Shown here: one piece after another, positions 27,391-36,462 of the stretch
Layout of the letters: every line of letters starts with the position of its first letter
How positions within the stretch are numbered: the first letter of the stretch is position 1
Origin: Sphingobacteriales bacterium
GTDB taxonomy: Bacteria > Bacteroidota > Bacteroidia > Chitinophagales > UBA2359
NCBI GenBank assembly: GCA_016706405.1
Contig: JADJJT010000001.1
Span: 248,001-312,000, forward strand
DNA: 64,000 nt
Reading direction: 5' to 3'
Program-made: the position numbers and the translations under genes
Notes under the pieces: generated by a model
Seen by the model: only the letters and a program-made list of their open reading frames with translations
What the model was told of the DNA's origin: nothing
The model's database searches: none

Positions 27391-28269
27391 TCAAACATTA
27401 TCGGTTTTATTTTCGGTTAAAAAATCGAGTATTATTTTTGTTACCAATTCGGGTTGTTCTTCTTGTGGAAAATGCCCGCAAGTGTCGAGTTGTTTTACCG
27501 TTGCCTGCTTAAATCCGGAAATAAATTTGTTTAAATAATGTGGTTTGATGACGGGGTCTTTCATGCCCCAAATAAACAAAATTGGCTTGGCAGCTATTGC
27601 CTCTTTTTTGTCCCAAAGTTGGCCAAACCAAACTTGGTCGGTTAGTAATGATTTGGCAAACGCCAAGGTGCCGTTGCGCTGAGTTTTGTTGGTAAATGGT
27701 TTGGTGTATTGGGTTAATAACTGCTTTGAAATTTTGTGGTCGCCAAACGAAGCTGGCAAAACGTATTTTGCCGAAAAATTAAAATGCCGATACAAAAAAG
27801 GCAAAAATGGGTTTTTTAATATTTTGCTGAACTTAATAAAATCTTTATCGGCTGTGCTGTCCCAAAGCCACGAATTAAGGACAACTATATTTTTAACTTT
27901 TTCGGGAAAACGAAGGGCAAAGTTTAGGCCAATTGGGCCGCCAAAATCGTGTACCACTAAGGTTATATGGTTTAAATTTTTGTGGCTAATAAATTTTTCG
28001 AGTGTTTTGCTGTGGTTTTGTGTTGAGTAGTCGTAGTCTTTGGGCTTGCTCGATAGGCCAAATCCAATATGGTCTATGGCGAGGCAACGAAAACTTGATT
28101 TTAAGGCTTTAATAATATGGCGAAAGTCAAAACTCCACGAGGGGGTTCCGTGTACAAATAATATTGTTTGGCCTTGCCCCTCGTCAATATAATGAAGTTG
28201 TTGGCCATTAACCTCAAAATAGTTTGGTGCAAATGGGTATTCGGTTTTATCGAGCCAATGGTTTGTCAT
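27391..28269 (-). CDS. Alpha/beta hydrolase, haloalkane dehalogenase-like
   Basis: This 292-residue alpha/beta hydrolase begins best at 28269 (MTNHWLDKTEYPF); 28317 would add 16 polar residues. It has the oxyanion motif VHGTPSWSFDFR, an aspartate nucleophile D108 in VVHDFGGPIG (the dehalogenase/epoxide hydrolase type), the acid D238 in GMKDPVIK and base H266 in CGHFPQEEQPE. These match the haloalkane dehalogenase family, which splits carbon-halogen bonds, but the fold also covers epoxide hydrolases and the true substrate is unknown. It follows the Crp-type regulator gene by 67 bp on the same strand. Confidence 0.8.
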   Translation of the reverse strand: MTNHWLDKTEYPFAPNYFEVNGQQLHYIDEGQGQTILFVHGTPSWSFDFRHIIKALKSSFRCLAIDHIGFGLSSKPKDYDYSTQNHSKTLEKFISHKNLNHITLVVHDFGGPIGLNFALRFPEKVKNIVVLNSWLWDSTADKDFIKFSKILKNPFLPFLYRHFNFSAKYVLPASFGDHKISKQLLTQYTKPFTNKTQRNGTLAFAKSLLTDQVWFGQLWDKKEAIAAKPILFIWGMKDPVIKPHYLNKFISGFKQATVKQLDTCGHFPQEEQPELVTKIILDFLTENKTDNV

Positions 28270-28336
28270 AAGGGTTTTGTTTTTTTTTTGCAAAGTTCGC
28301 AACTGCTTTTCAAACAAATCTTGGTCTATACCAATA

Positions 28337-28906
28337 TTAAAACCTTACATTATTAAACAACTTGCTAAAATTAGTGGGGTCAATACCCAAATAGGAGGCA
28401 ATATATTTATGCGGAACAAGCCCAAGCAAATGCGGGCTTCGTTGGCAAAATGCTTTAAATCGCTCTTCCATGGTCAGCGAATGTAAGGCAGTATGTCGGT
28501 CAATCATTCCGGCCAGTAAAAACTCGGCTACTCTTCTAAAAAGCCGTTCTAACTGCTGCGACTGGTCAAATAGTTGTTGAAGTTCATTAAACGTGATGTA
28601 TTCTAACTCGCTATTAGTCAGGCAAGTCAAAAAATATTTAGACGGTGTTTGAAATAAAAACGACTCAGGTATTGCACACAAGCTCGGAAAATAAGTAAAT
28701 GCAATAACCTGTACTTTGTCTTTATTAGTTTCGAGGTATGACATTTGCACCCCAGTTTTTACAAAGTAAACTTCGCGTTGAATTTGTTCCGGAACAATTA
28801 TTAAATCGCCTTTTTTAAAGGTTTTTACTTTAAGCTTTTTAGCAAGCAAGTCAAAGTCAGCCCTATCTATATCGTGAAAAAGTTTGAAATACTCGTATTG
28901 TTCCAT
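28337..28906 (-). CDS. Crp/Fnr-family transcriptional regulator
   Basis: This 189-residue regulator has an N-terminal cyclic-nucleotide-binding fold (FKKGDLIIVPEQIQREVYFV, then a GVQMSYL segment). It ends with a short C-terminal helix-turn-helix (YIASYLGIDPTNFSKLFNNV), the pattern of small Crp-type regulators of Bacteroidota. No cysteine cluster for an iron-sulfur centre is present, so oxygen sensing as in Fnr is unlikely. It lies directly upstream of, and probably cotranscribed with, the dehalogenase-like hydrolase, which may be under its control. The effector is unknown. It begins 25 bp after the RluA gene. Confidence 0.85.
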   Translation of the reverse strand: MEQYEYFKLFHDIDRADFDLLAKKLKVKTFKKGDLIIVPEQIQREVYFVKTGVQMSYLETNKDKVQVIAFTYFPSLCAIPESFLFQTPSKYFLTCLTNSELEYITFNELQQLFDQSQQLERLFRRVAEFLLAGMIDRHTALHSLTMEERFKAFCQRSPHLLGLVPHKYIASYLGIDPTNFSKLFNNVRF

Positions 28907-28931
28907 AATTTACACCGGTAAAGATTTGTAG

Positions 28932-29636
28932 TTATACCGCTATATTGCTAAAAGCTGCCCAAACAGCATCGTTTGCGGGCAGGGGCGCTTCAATAAGTAG
29001 TTGTGTGCCTTGTACGGGGTGGACTAATTTTATTCTCTGGGCGTGTAAATGAATACTGCCGATGGCGTTGCTGCGCGGGTAGCCGTATTTTAAATCGCCC
29101 CGAATTGGGCAGCCCATTTGTGCTAATTGTACCCTTATTTGGTGATGTCGGCCGGTAAGTGGCTTTACTTCGAGCAAAAAATACCGCTCAGAGGCGGCCA
29201 ACAGTTTGTAATGCAACTGCGCTAATTTTGCACCCGGAGTTTGGGCCGCCACTACCCTCGATTTATTAGTAGGCTCGTGTTTAAGCAAATAATTGGTTAA
29301 GGTGCCTTGTTCGGCAGGTGGGTAGTTGCCCACCACCGCCCAATAGGTTTTTTCGATACTTTTTTGCTTAAAACCTTCGTTAAGCCGGGCTAAGGCTTTG
29401 CTGGTGCGGGCAAACACCACCACCCCCGAAACAGGGCGGTCTAAGCGGTGGGCGACCCCCAAAAATACGTTTCCGGGCTTTTTATATTTGGTTTTAAGAT
29501 AGGTTTTAATATATTGCCCTAATGGGTCGTCGCCGGTTGCATCGCCTTGCGCCAATAATCCGGATGGTTTATTAACAACAATCAGGTGATTATCTTCGTA
29601 CAAAATAGCGTTTTGCAGCCAGTCGTCAGTCGCCAT
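28932..29636 (-). CDS. RluA-family pseudouridine synthase
   Basis: This 234-residue enzyme isomerises uridine to pseudouridine in rRNA or tRNA. The catalytic aspartate is D66 in HRLDRPVSG, and the family segments SKPSGLLAQ-like NKPSGLLAQGD, LLEVKPLTGRHHQIRVQLA and HLHAQRI are present. There is no N-terminal S4 domain, so it belongs to the short RluA/RluC-like group and the target base cannot be named. It is in a run of minus-strand genes, 32 bp after recR. Confidence 0.93.
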   Translation of the reverse strand: MATDDWLQNAILYEDNHLIVVNKPSGLLAQGDATGDDPLGQYIKTYLKTKYKKPGNVFLGVAHRLDRPVSGVVVFARTSKALARLNEGFKQKSIEKTYWAVVGNYPPAEQGTLTNYLLKHEPTNKSRVVAAQTPGAKLAQLHYKLLAASERYFLLEVKPLTGRHHQIRVQLAQMGCPIRGDLKYGYPRSNAIGSIHLHAQRIKLVHPVQGTQLLIEAPLPANDAVWAAFSNIAV

Positions 29637-29668
29637 AAAAAGAACGAAATAAAAGAAGTAGAAGATTA

Positions 29669-30289
29669 TTATTGCACTAAATACGTTTCGTAAGGCTGGC
29701 GTTTGGCAATAGAGCGCGCAAGGGTTAGCTCATCGGCATACTCTAACTCGCCGCCAAAAGCAATTCCTCGCGCAATGGCGGTAATTTGCACCTGTGGGTG
29801 GTTTTTAAGTTGCCGCGACAGGTAAAATATTGTTGTATCGCCCTCCATAGTAGGGTTTAGCGCCATAATTATTTCGCAGGTGGGCAACTGTGCTACGCGG
29901 GCAAGCAGCGAGTTAATATGCAGGGCATCGGGGCCAATACCGTCAATAGGCGAAATTACCCCGCCCAAAACATGGTAAACGCCGTGGTATTGCGCCGTTG
30001 ACTCGATAGCCATTACCTCGCGAATGGTTTCGACAACGCAAATAGTTTGTTGGTCGCGGCGGGGATCGTTGCAAATATTGCAAAGCGCAGCATCTGAAAC
30101 ATTATAGCATTGTTGGCAAAACTGAATATCGCGCCGCATATTTAAGACGGCATTGCCTAATTTTTCTGAGGCTTCGGGGGTTTCTTTTAGTAAATGTATA
30201 GACAACCGCAAGGCCGTTTTTTTGCCTATGCCGGGCAGTTTCGACAGCTCGGTTACCATTGACTCAATTAGTTTGGAGGGGTAGTTCAT
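29669..30289 (-). CDS. recR: Recombination mediator protein RecR
   Basis: This 206-residue protein helps load RecA through RecO and RecF at gaps. It shows the N-terminal helix-hairpin-helix (LSKLPGIGKKTALRLS), the C4 zinc finger (CQQCYNVSDAALCNICND) and the Toprim domain (ICVVETIREVMAIE, then GGVISPIDGIGPDAL). The start at 30289 (MNYPSKLIE) is chosen over an upstream ATG three codons away because the family begins at this point. Length is normal. It is the first of a minus-strand run recR - RluA - Crp - hydrolase. Confidence 0.95.
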   Translation of the reverse strand: MNYPSKLIESMVTELSKLPGIGKKTALRLSIHLLKETPEASEKLGNAVLNMRRDIQFCQQCYNVSDAALCNICNDPRRDQQTICVVETIREVMAIESTAQYHGVYHVLGGVISPIDGIGPDALHINSLLARVAQLPTCEIIMALNPTMEGDTTIFYLSRQLKNHPQVQITAIARGIAFGGELEYADELTLARSIAKRQPYETYLVQ

Positions 30290-30298
30290 GGGCAACAA

Positions 30299-30588
30299 TT
30301 AACAAATACAAGACCTAATATTATGCACTATGTTATGGTGGTTGGCTTCGTTTTTTGCTTTAAACAGAATAAAAAACACAATAAAGCCCACAAAGATACA
30401 ATTTTAAACGAGTATGCCGCTTGTTAAAGCAATACAATTTGAGGTTTGTATTTTTTATTTATCCGGATGAAACAATACAAACGCAAAAACAAAAAAGATT
30501 TTAATTACCCCACGCCAAAGTAGATTGAACATTTCTTATTCAACCTACTTCGCGGGCGTATTTTTTGAATTTGTGTAGCTTATCGAAA
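30299..30588. other. Intergenic region between recR and the secreted AbfB-like gene
   Basis: About 290 bp without a gene. It should hold the recR promoter and the downstream end of the AbfB-like gene, and it contains a terminator-like hairpin (see 30518-30550) and a TCCGGA site near 30461. Confidence 0.35.
30518..30550 (-). terminator. Terminator-like hairpin after the AbfB-like gene
   Basis: AAGTAGATTGAA and TTCAACCTACTT form a 12-bp stem with one G-T pair and a 9-base loop. It lies about 40 bp beyond the stop of the minus-strand gene. The T run after it is weak. Confidence 0.5.
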
Positions 30589-32391
30589 TTATTTCGAGTA
30601 GGATTTCATGTCTAAATTAACTGCTACGGTTTTCCAAAATTTAATTTGTTTTGTTTCGGTTTTAAGGGTGCTATCGTATTTAGTATGCCCTTCGCTTAGT
30701 ATTTTTCGCATATCAACAATTACCTCTATGTCGAAATATGCAACGCCTGTGCTGTTATTGGGGGCAAGGTAAGCTGCCTGAACAGGTAAATACAATCCTT
30801 TGCCCAAGGCTGGGTCGGTTAAGCCATACACATCAAATCCGTAATAGTTATCGAGGGTAAAAGCACCAATGAAGCCATCCCAAAAGTTTTGCCATTTTTC
30901 TTTATTGGTGGCATCTTCCCATTTTGAATAAGGTTTTAGTCCGCCCGATTCGCCGTCGTAGCAACCCGTCATGCGAATATTATGTGTTGCCGTATTGCCG
31001 TTCATGGTAGGTGGGTCTAAGGTATAGCCTTTTACGGTACGCGTAAATGTTTTGTTTTCGGTTTTGGTAAGGCCAAGGCCACCGGTTAGTCCTTCGTAGC
31101 TGGCATTAAGGTTTACGTTAAAAGTATTTTCGAGGCTCGATGTCATTTCTCCTGTCTCGGTGTTTTGCACGTTTGGCACTTTAACCAATTTTACATTGTT
31201 TGAGTTAACAATATTTACCTTAACGTTTTCGTAAAACCAAGCTCTTTCTTTTTTATTGTTTACCGTTAAATTGCCCGAATTTTCTCTTAAAATAGACCCG
31301 TCCATATCAAAAACTATTACTTGCGAGCCACTATTGCTTATGTGCATATTGGGTGTTACGGTTAGCGATAATTTTGTTTCTTGATTGCCCACCATTGTAT
31401 TTTTTTGATTAAAAACGAGTGGGTCCATAAAGGCGTGTACTTCATCGGCAGAGCGTTTTCCGGTGGACATATTTTCAATTTGGCTTCCTTTTTGTATAAA
31501 CGAAACTTCTTTTTTATAGGCGGCATCTTCGGTTCGGGGGGCAAGGGTTAGCAATGCGCCAGATTTTATAAAATGGTTGGGATAGTTAAACGCTTCGTAC
31601 GAATTGCCCGTGCCTGCCAAGCCTGCAATTTGCCTGAAAGAGGCATCTGCCCGGTCTAAATCATTTGCAAGGGTTGTTAGCCTTATGTCTCCATTTTGGT
31701 GCCGCAAATAATGCCCAGGTTTGTTAACCGACTCAAACGAAATGCAATCGGAGCAATTAGCGCTAACACCTTTTACTAACAAAAAAGTGGCATCGTTTTT
31801 TTCGTTTTTATCTTCAATTTTGCCAATTCTAACCGCACCCGTAGGCAAATGTTTAACAAAAAAAGCATCGGGGTTGCTAATATGTGCCAACGAAACAAGT
31901 TGTTGAACCGGCGGAACAATGTAATTGTATTTTACATTATTTTGAGCAACAGGTGCGGCTAAAGTCCATTGAGCACTCCACCAACCCGGAGCACCTAAAC
32001 TACCCGCTTCAAGTTTGCCGTTTTCGTTGTGTAAATATTGGTTTGTCCAGCGGTTTATAATTTGGGTGTATCCGTCAATGGGAGCAAGCGCCCACTGAGC
32101 ACTCCACCAACCTTGGTCAATAGCTCCCGCGCCTAACTCTTGGTTGTTTTCGGTGTGTAAATAGGTGCCGGTAGCTTCGTTTTTCAGCCGCACAAAACCA
32201 GGTTCTGCCGGTTCTATTACCCAGTTATCGGTAGCAGTAGTAGCGCAATAGGGGGTTCCGTTTTGTAGCCCTATTTTATCGCCCGTCCAACGGTTTATAA
32301 TAGTGGTTTGTGCTTGAACATTTAAGCAAATGAGCAAAACAGCACATAAAGCGAGGCAAGTAAGTTTGTCGAGTTTAAAAAAAATACTCAT
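30589..32391 (-). CDS. Secreted AbfB/beta-trefoil protein with possible pore-forming C-terminal half
   Basis: This 600-residue protein has a signal peptide (LNVQAQ). Residues 28-145 hold two related units, each with INRWT and GWWSAQW, a trefoil-like lectin pattern. Residues about 170-285 match the AbfB (CBM42) fold: FFVKHLPTGAVRIGK, GHYLRHQNGD and NHFIKSG. The second half (about 300-600) is beta-rich and has no enzyme motif. Its NTFNVNLNASYEGLTGGLGL stretch and WQNFWDGF / LYLPVQAAYLAP segments recall leukocidin/aerolysin-type beta-pore proteins, but this is weak. It shares a 48-nt promoter element with the S74/T9SS gene at 46468-48111. It may be a secreted sugar-binding toxin or a matrix protein. 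Confidence 0.65.
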   Translation of the reverse strand: MSIFFKLDKLTCLALCAVLLICLNVQAQTTIINRWTGDKIGLQNGTPYCATTATDNWVIEPAEPGFVRLKNEATGTYLHTENNQELGAGAIDQGWWSAQWALAPIDGYTQIINRWTNQYLHNENGKLEAGSLGAPGWWSAQWTLAAPVAQNNVKYNYIVPPVQQLVSLAHISNPDAFFVKHLPTGAVRIGKIEDKNEKNDATFLLVKGVSANCSDCISFESVNKPGHYLRHQNGDIRLTTLANDLDRADASFRQIAGLAGTGNSYEAFNYPNHFIKSGALLTLAPRTEDAAYKKEVSFIQKGSQIENMSTGKRSADEVHAFMDPLVFNQKNTMVGNQETKLSLTVTPNMHISNSGSQVIVFDMDGSILRENSGNLTVNNKKERAWFYENVKVNIVNSNNVKLVKVPNVQNTETGEMTSSLENTFNVNLNASYEGLTGGLGLTKTENKTFTRTVKGYTLDPPTMNGNTATHNIRMTGCYDGESGGLKPYSKWEDATNKEKWQNFWDGFIGAFTLDNYYGFDVYGLTDPALGKGLYLPVQAAYLAPNNSTGVAYFDIEVIVDMRKILSEGHTKYDSTLKTETKQIKFWKTVAVNLDMKSYSK

Positions 32392-32506
32392 AAATAGTAA
32401 GTTAATTAATTTGTTAATGGTATTGTTTAAAAGTAACTAAGTTGTTTTTTGATTTATTGAGAAACTGCCTTTTCAAGTAAATTTGTTTGAAATACAGCTT
32501 CTTTTT

Positions 32507-32554
32507 TTGATGACACAAAATTACAATCACCAGTATCCGGATAAAAACCACATT
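32507..32554 (-). promoter_or_regulatory. Promoter of the AbfB-like gene, shared 48-nt element copy 1
   Basis: Read on the minus strand it begins AATGTGGTTTT, includes CTGG, and ends ATTGTAATTTTGTGTCATCA. TAATTTTG fits the -7 box. It aligns without gaps to 48193-48240 over 48 positions, 37 identical. The gene starts about 115 bp downstream. Confidence 0.65.
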
Positions 32555-32875
32555 TATACCTACTTTTTAAGCAGTATTTTAGCAATATGCTCTCTTTATT
32601 TTAAATAACAAACTGATAATCAATCTATTGCATGTTAAAATAAAGTTAAAAAACTATTGATTTTTAAAATAAACAAACCTGATATTTTAAAACTTATCTC
32701 ATGTTTTATTTTTTTTCTTGAATTCACACAAATTATCCTAACAAAAATCTGTTTTATTCGTGTAAATATAGCGAACTTATATTTTTCCAAAACCAAAACT
32801 TCAAAAAAGTTTGTTTTTATATGTATATTTTGTTTTTTTGGTTGATTAATCTTTGCTGATTTGGCATTTAAACAC

Positions 32876-32908
32876 TTGAACTTGGAACAAAATTTTCAAA
32901 TATATTTG
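32876..32908 (+). promoter_or_regulatory. Candidate promoter of the giant-protein cassette
   Basis: TTG at 32876-32878, 22 bases, then TATATTTG at 32901-32908, a good -7 match about 78 bp before the ATG at 32986. The AT-rich stretch 32555-32875 upstream shows no gene. Confidence 0.5.
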
Positions 32909-32985
32909 CCCCACTCACCTCTTCGGTTTCTTGCCTTGACGATACGGTTTTTTCGTTCACACCATTAAATCATACACTTACGCCA

Positions 32986-35900
32986 ATGACCAACCGCATT
33001 CGACTACTACGCCCCGATGACCTACTTTGCTTAGAAATTGAGCCCATAAACCTTGAACTGCAAAACAATGCAGATTCGGGCTGGGGTTTGCAGCGTACAA
33101 TTCCAGAGCAACCTGCCTTTATAATTGTTCATTTTCCGCCACAGGCTTTAGCCGAAGAGGCTTTTATGAAAGGCGAGTTTGGCAATAATAACACTCCAGA
33201 ACCTTTTGAACATGAAAAAGTTAATAGTAAAAACAATAAACCATGCCCCGACTCTCCACCTCCTTCCAACACACCGGATGTGAATATTAATAATATAAAT
33301 TTTGGTGATAAATTAATAGGTATTGTTAAACATTCTATTACTGAGGGAGGCTTGCTAAAATTAGAACTTGCCTATAAAAACAAAGAGCCTATTGCCCAAT
33401 CAATACTAAGCGGACCAAGCAGGCTGGTTTTTAAACTGCCAGACGACCCCAGTTATACCATACCCTATACCATTGAAGGGCTACTTAACTGGCAAGATTT
33501 TACCTTAGTTGTTACCCCCGTTGCTGCCCTTGCCCTAAGCCCCAGCCAGCAGGCAATTGACCAGGCAGGCAGCACCCGCGCACCCCAGCCAACCGAAACC
33601 GCTATTGAATTTCCGTACAGGCTTATAATTTCGCCTAATAATTTGGTCCAATGGGCACACGCTAAACAGCCCATTACCCATGACGGCATTACCGAGCTTT
33701 GGCATACGCGCCTGCTAAAACCAATAAACGAACAAGAGCTTACCAATTTAAAAGAGTTGTCAGCCAAAAACAAAGCCCCGTTTAGAGCAGTTTGGTCGCC
33801 CGATTTTGAATTTAAAGAAAGAGATTTTAGTGATATATTGAACGACACCCCACCCAAACCAAAGTCAGGAATGGGGGTGGAGCATCCTTTCCGGATGTCG
33901 ATGAACGCCTACGACCGGTTTTCAATTGTATTAAACACCACCGCATTTAGCAATTATGTAACAGAAAATAGCATTTTCCCTTATAAACCAGAACCTTTTT
34001 ATGCCGAGCAATTTATCTTATCGCCATTAGGGGCATATATGCGCTCGCGTGGTAACTGGGAATTGCCTTATTACTTACAACGGCCAAAAAAAGAAAAACC
34101 GTTTTTTATCGAAGAATTAAAATCGAACAAAAAGATAGCTCCTCTCTTACAAAAAAGTATTACTAATTTCATAAAAATCCAAGAACATCATATTGATGAT
34201 AACTCAATACCTATAATAATAAAAGCAGGCGAACGAGCTAAAGACTCCACCACCTCGCTCTCAGAATGGGTACACAGGGCAAGTTTAGGCCGCGACCACT
34301 ACGTGCGTATTGTTTACGAAGGGTTTTTATACCCTTTTGGGCACAGAGCAGCCCTAATAAAAGTAACCGAACGCAAAATTGGGCCCATTAGCAATAATAA
34401 TACCAACAAAAAACTATATGCCTATTTAGAACAAAGAATGTTTATTGTAGTGCGCGAGCCCGTTAAAGACTACACTAAATTAGATGGACATATTAATACA
34501 GGACTTAATACCGATTTTGTAAGGCATTTTCCGTTTAAAAACATAAAACTAACCACCTTAGTAACGCCCGATATTTCTAATGACGCAAGTGTAAAAATTG
34601 GCGATTTTTGTAAAGGTGATTTTGCTATTTGGATACAAAATACCAAAAACGAAGACATAAAATTTAACGCTATTGCCCAAGACTACAACAACCAATATAT
34701 AGATTTTGCAGCCACGCTTATTTTTGTTGCCGCCGACAAAGTAGAAGCGACTAAGTCAAAAGTTGTCGCAACCTATGGCAAAGAAAAACAAAGCAGAAAA
34801 GTTTGCATAATAAACGGGCAAAAAATTAATTTTGTACCCGCCGAAACCAATAGCCAGCAACAAAATACCAATTTAGAGACCCTCGAATTACAGTTTCACG
34901 CTTGTGAATTTATTAACAACAAACCTAACTATAAAGGCTTTGCGCCCATATTACATACCGCCAAGGTAAACCTTGCCTCGTTAGAATCGGTTATAGGTCA
35001 GCGAAAACAAGTTACCATAAAATTTAACGATGACTACCTATTAAATGGGCTAACAAACGCCGGAAAAGTTTTTGCCGGCCTTGTAAAATACGAGGGCGAT
35101 ACAAAAACAGATGGTAGCGCCGCAAACCTGCCAAAATTACTCCCACAAATAGAACCTGCAACCTTTGCCGCCAAACAAGCCGGAGGGGTTGCTACCCCAA
35201 ATTTTGATGTTAGCTGCCTTTCGCAAACCCAAGGTACCGCCGGCGGAAAAATACAAGACGCAGCAGCAAATAATTTTTCTCCAGCCGATTTTTTTAATGG
35301 ACTTGATACAAAATTGTTTGGTACCATTGACCTTAAAGATATTGTGCTTGCAGGCATAAGTACCCAAGCACCAATAATAACCCGCAATGCAGGTGGCGAG
35401 ATTAAACTCGTTTGGCAACCCAAACTCCAAGGCAACCAAAATTTTGTCTTACTAAAATTTAACGTTACCCCCGATGTTACAACTTTGTTAATACAAACAA
35501 CTATAAACCGCGCAACTGCTAACAACCAGGCAAATAACGAGGTAACAGGTAGTTTGCAAAACTTTCAATTGGTATTTATTGGCGCTATCGAAATTAATTT
35601 TAAACAATTCAAATTTGTTGCCAAAAATGGCCAAAAACCCGACTTTGACGTACAATTAACAGACGAAACTCCACTACAATTTATAGATGACTTAGCGTTT
35701 GTTGAAGACCTCCGGAAAATTATACCGAAAGGTTTGTTTGGCAAAGGTGCAAGCCTCGACCTGTCGCCAACAGGTATCCGTGCCGGATTTTCGTTTGCCG
35801 TACCACCCGTTGCTATTGGTGTTTTTGCCCTTAAAGATGTTACATTGGCAGCCTATTTAAGTTTGCCTTTTACCACCGGTAAACCCACTTTCGATTTTGC

Positions 35901-36381
35901 CGTATCAGAAAGGCATAAACCCTTTGCAGTGCTGGTGGCATTTTTTGGCGGGGGCGGCTTTTTTCATGTACAGTTAGATACCAACGGGCTGCAACTATTA
36001 GAAGCCAGCATAGAGTTTGGTGCAGCTATTAGTATTAATCTCGGCGTTGCCAGCGGCGGTGTTTATGTTATGGCCGGAATTTACTACGCCTATAAAAATA
36101 AAAAATCATCACTTACCGGATATTTTAGATGTGGCGGCGAGGTGTCGGTGCTTGGTATTGTTTCAATCTCCATAGAGTTTTATATTTCGTTTACCTATAC
36201 AGAGGAAGGCAAATGCAGCGGAAAAGCCAGCCTTACCATATCTATTGAAATTTTATTCTTTAGCTTTAGCAAAACCCTTACAGTCGAAAGGGGGTTTGGC
36301 GGCCAATCGGGCGACCCGGTATTTAAACAGGTAATGCCCACCCACAACTACTGGGAAAACTACGCTTTGGCTTTCGCATAG
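32986..36381 (+). CDS. Giant protein of unknown function (1131 aa), cassette gene 1
   Basis: I do not recognise a named domain in this 1131-residue protein. It opens with TNRIRLLRPDDLLCLEIEPI and has no signal peptide. Residues about 295-480 contain the most family-like stretch, AEQFILSPLGAYMRSRGNWE, then SEWVHRASLGRDHYVRIVYE, GFLYPFGHRAALIKVTERK. The last 250 residues are a run of amphipathic and glycine-rich beta segments (FFGGGGFFHVQLD, GVASGGVYVMAGIYYA, TGYFRCGGEVSVLGIVSISI) that suggest a repetitive beta-solenoid or shell-like module. It is followed 81 bp later by the second giant gene and no terminator lies between them. The pair is probably one transcription unit. No enzyme site is visible. 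The absence of a signal argues for a cytosolic or specially exported structure. Confidence 0.75.
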   Translation: MTNRIRLLRPDDLLCLEIEPINLELQNNADSGWGLQRTIPEQPAFIIVHFPPQALAEEAFMKGEFGNNNTPEPFEHEKVNSKNNKPCPDSPPPSNTPDVNINNINFGDKLIGIVKHSITEGGLLKLELAYKNKEPIAQSILSGPSRLVFKLPDDPSYTIPYTIEGLLNWQDFTLVVTPVAALALSPSQQAIDQAGSTRAPQPTETAIEFPYRLIISPNNLVQWAHAKQPITHDGITELWHTRLLKPINEQELTNLKELSAKNKAPFRAVWSPDFEFKERDFSDILNDTPPKPKSGMGVEHPFRMSMNAYDRFSIVLNTTAFSNYVTENSIFPYKPEPFYAEQFILSPLGAYMRSRGNWELPYYLQRPKKEKPFFIEELKSNKKIAPLLQKSITNFIKIQEHHIDDNSIPIIIKAGERAKDSTTSLSEWVHRASLGRDHYVRIVYEGFLYPFGHRAALIKVTERKIGPISNNNTNKKLYAYLEQRMFIVVREPVKDYTKLDGHINTGLNTDFVRHFPFKNIKLTTLVTPDISNDASVKIGDFCKGDFAIWIQNTKNEDIKFNAIAQDYNNQYIDFAATLIFVAADKVEATKSKVVATYGKEKQSRKVCIINGQKINFVPAETNSQQQNTNLETLELQFHACEFINNKPNYKGFAPILHTAKVNLASLESVIGQRKQVTIKFNDDYLLNGLTNAGKVFAGLVKYEGDTKTDGSAANLPKLLPQIEPATFAAKQAGGVATPNFDVSCLSQTQGTAGGKIQDAAANNFSPADFFNGLDTKLFGTIDLKDIVLAGISTQAPIITRNAGGEIKLVWQPKLQGNQNFVLLKFNVTPDVTTLLIQTTINRATANNQANNEVTGSLQNFQLVFIGAIEINFKQFKFVAKNGQKPDFDVQLTDETPLQFIDDLAFVEDLRKIIPKGLFGKGASLDLSPTGIRAGFSFAVPPVAIGVFALKDVTLAAYLSLPFTTGKPTFDFAVSERHKPFAVLVAFFGGGGFFHVQLDTNGLQLLEASIEFGAAISINLGVASGGVYVMAGIYYAYKNKKSSLTGYFRCGGEVSVLGIVSISIEFYISFTYTEEGKCSGKASLTISIEILFFSFSKTLTVERGFGGQSGDPVFKQVMPTHNYWENYALAFA

Positions 36382-36462
36382 TAAACCAAGCATAGCTTAT
36401 TTACTTGCAATTGTTATTTTAAAACCAATATTTTTTACACCACTCATATACTTTTTTTTTAT

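Noticed and set aside
32657..32845. Short plus-strand frame in the AT-rich leader
   Set aside because: Hydrophobic translation of an AT-rich stretch with no start signal; probably non-coding leader of the giant-protein cassette.
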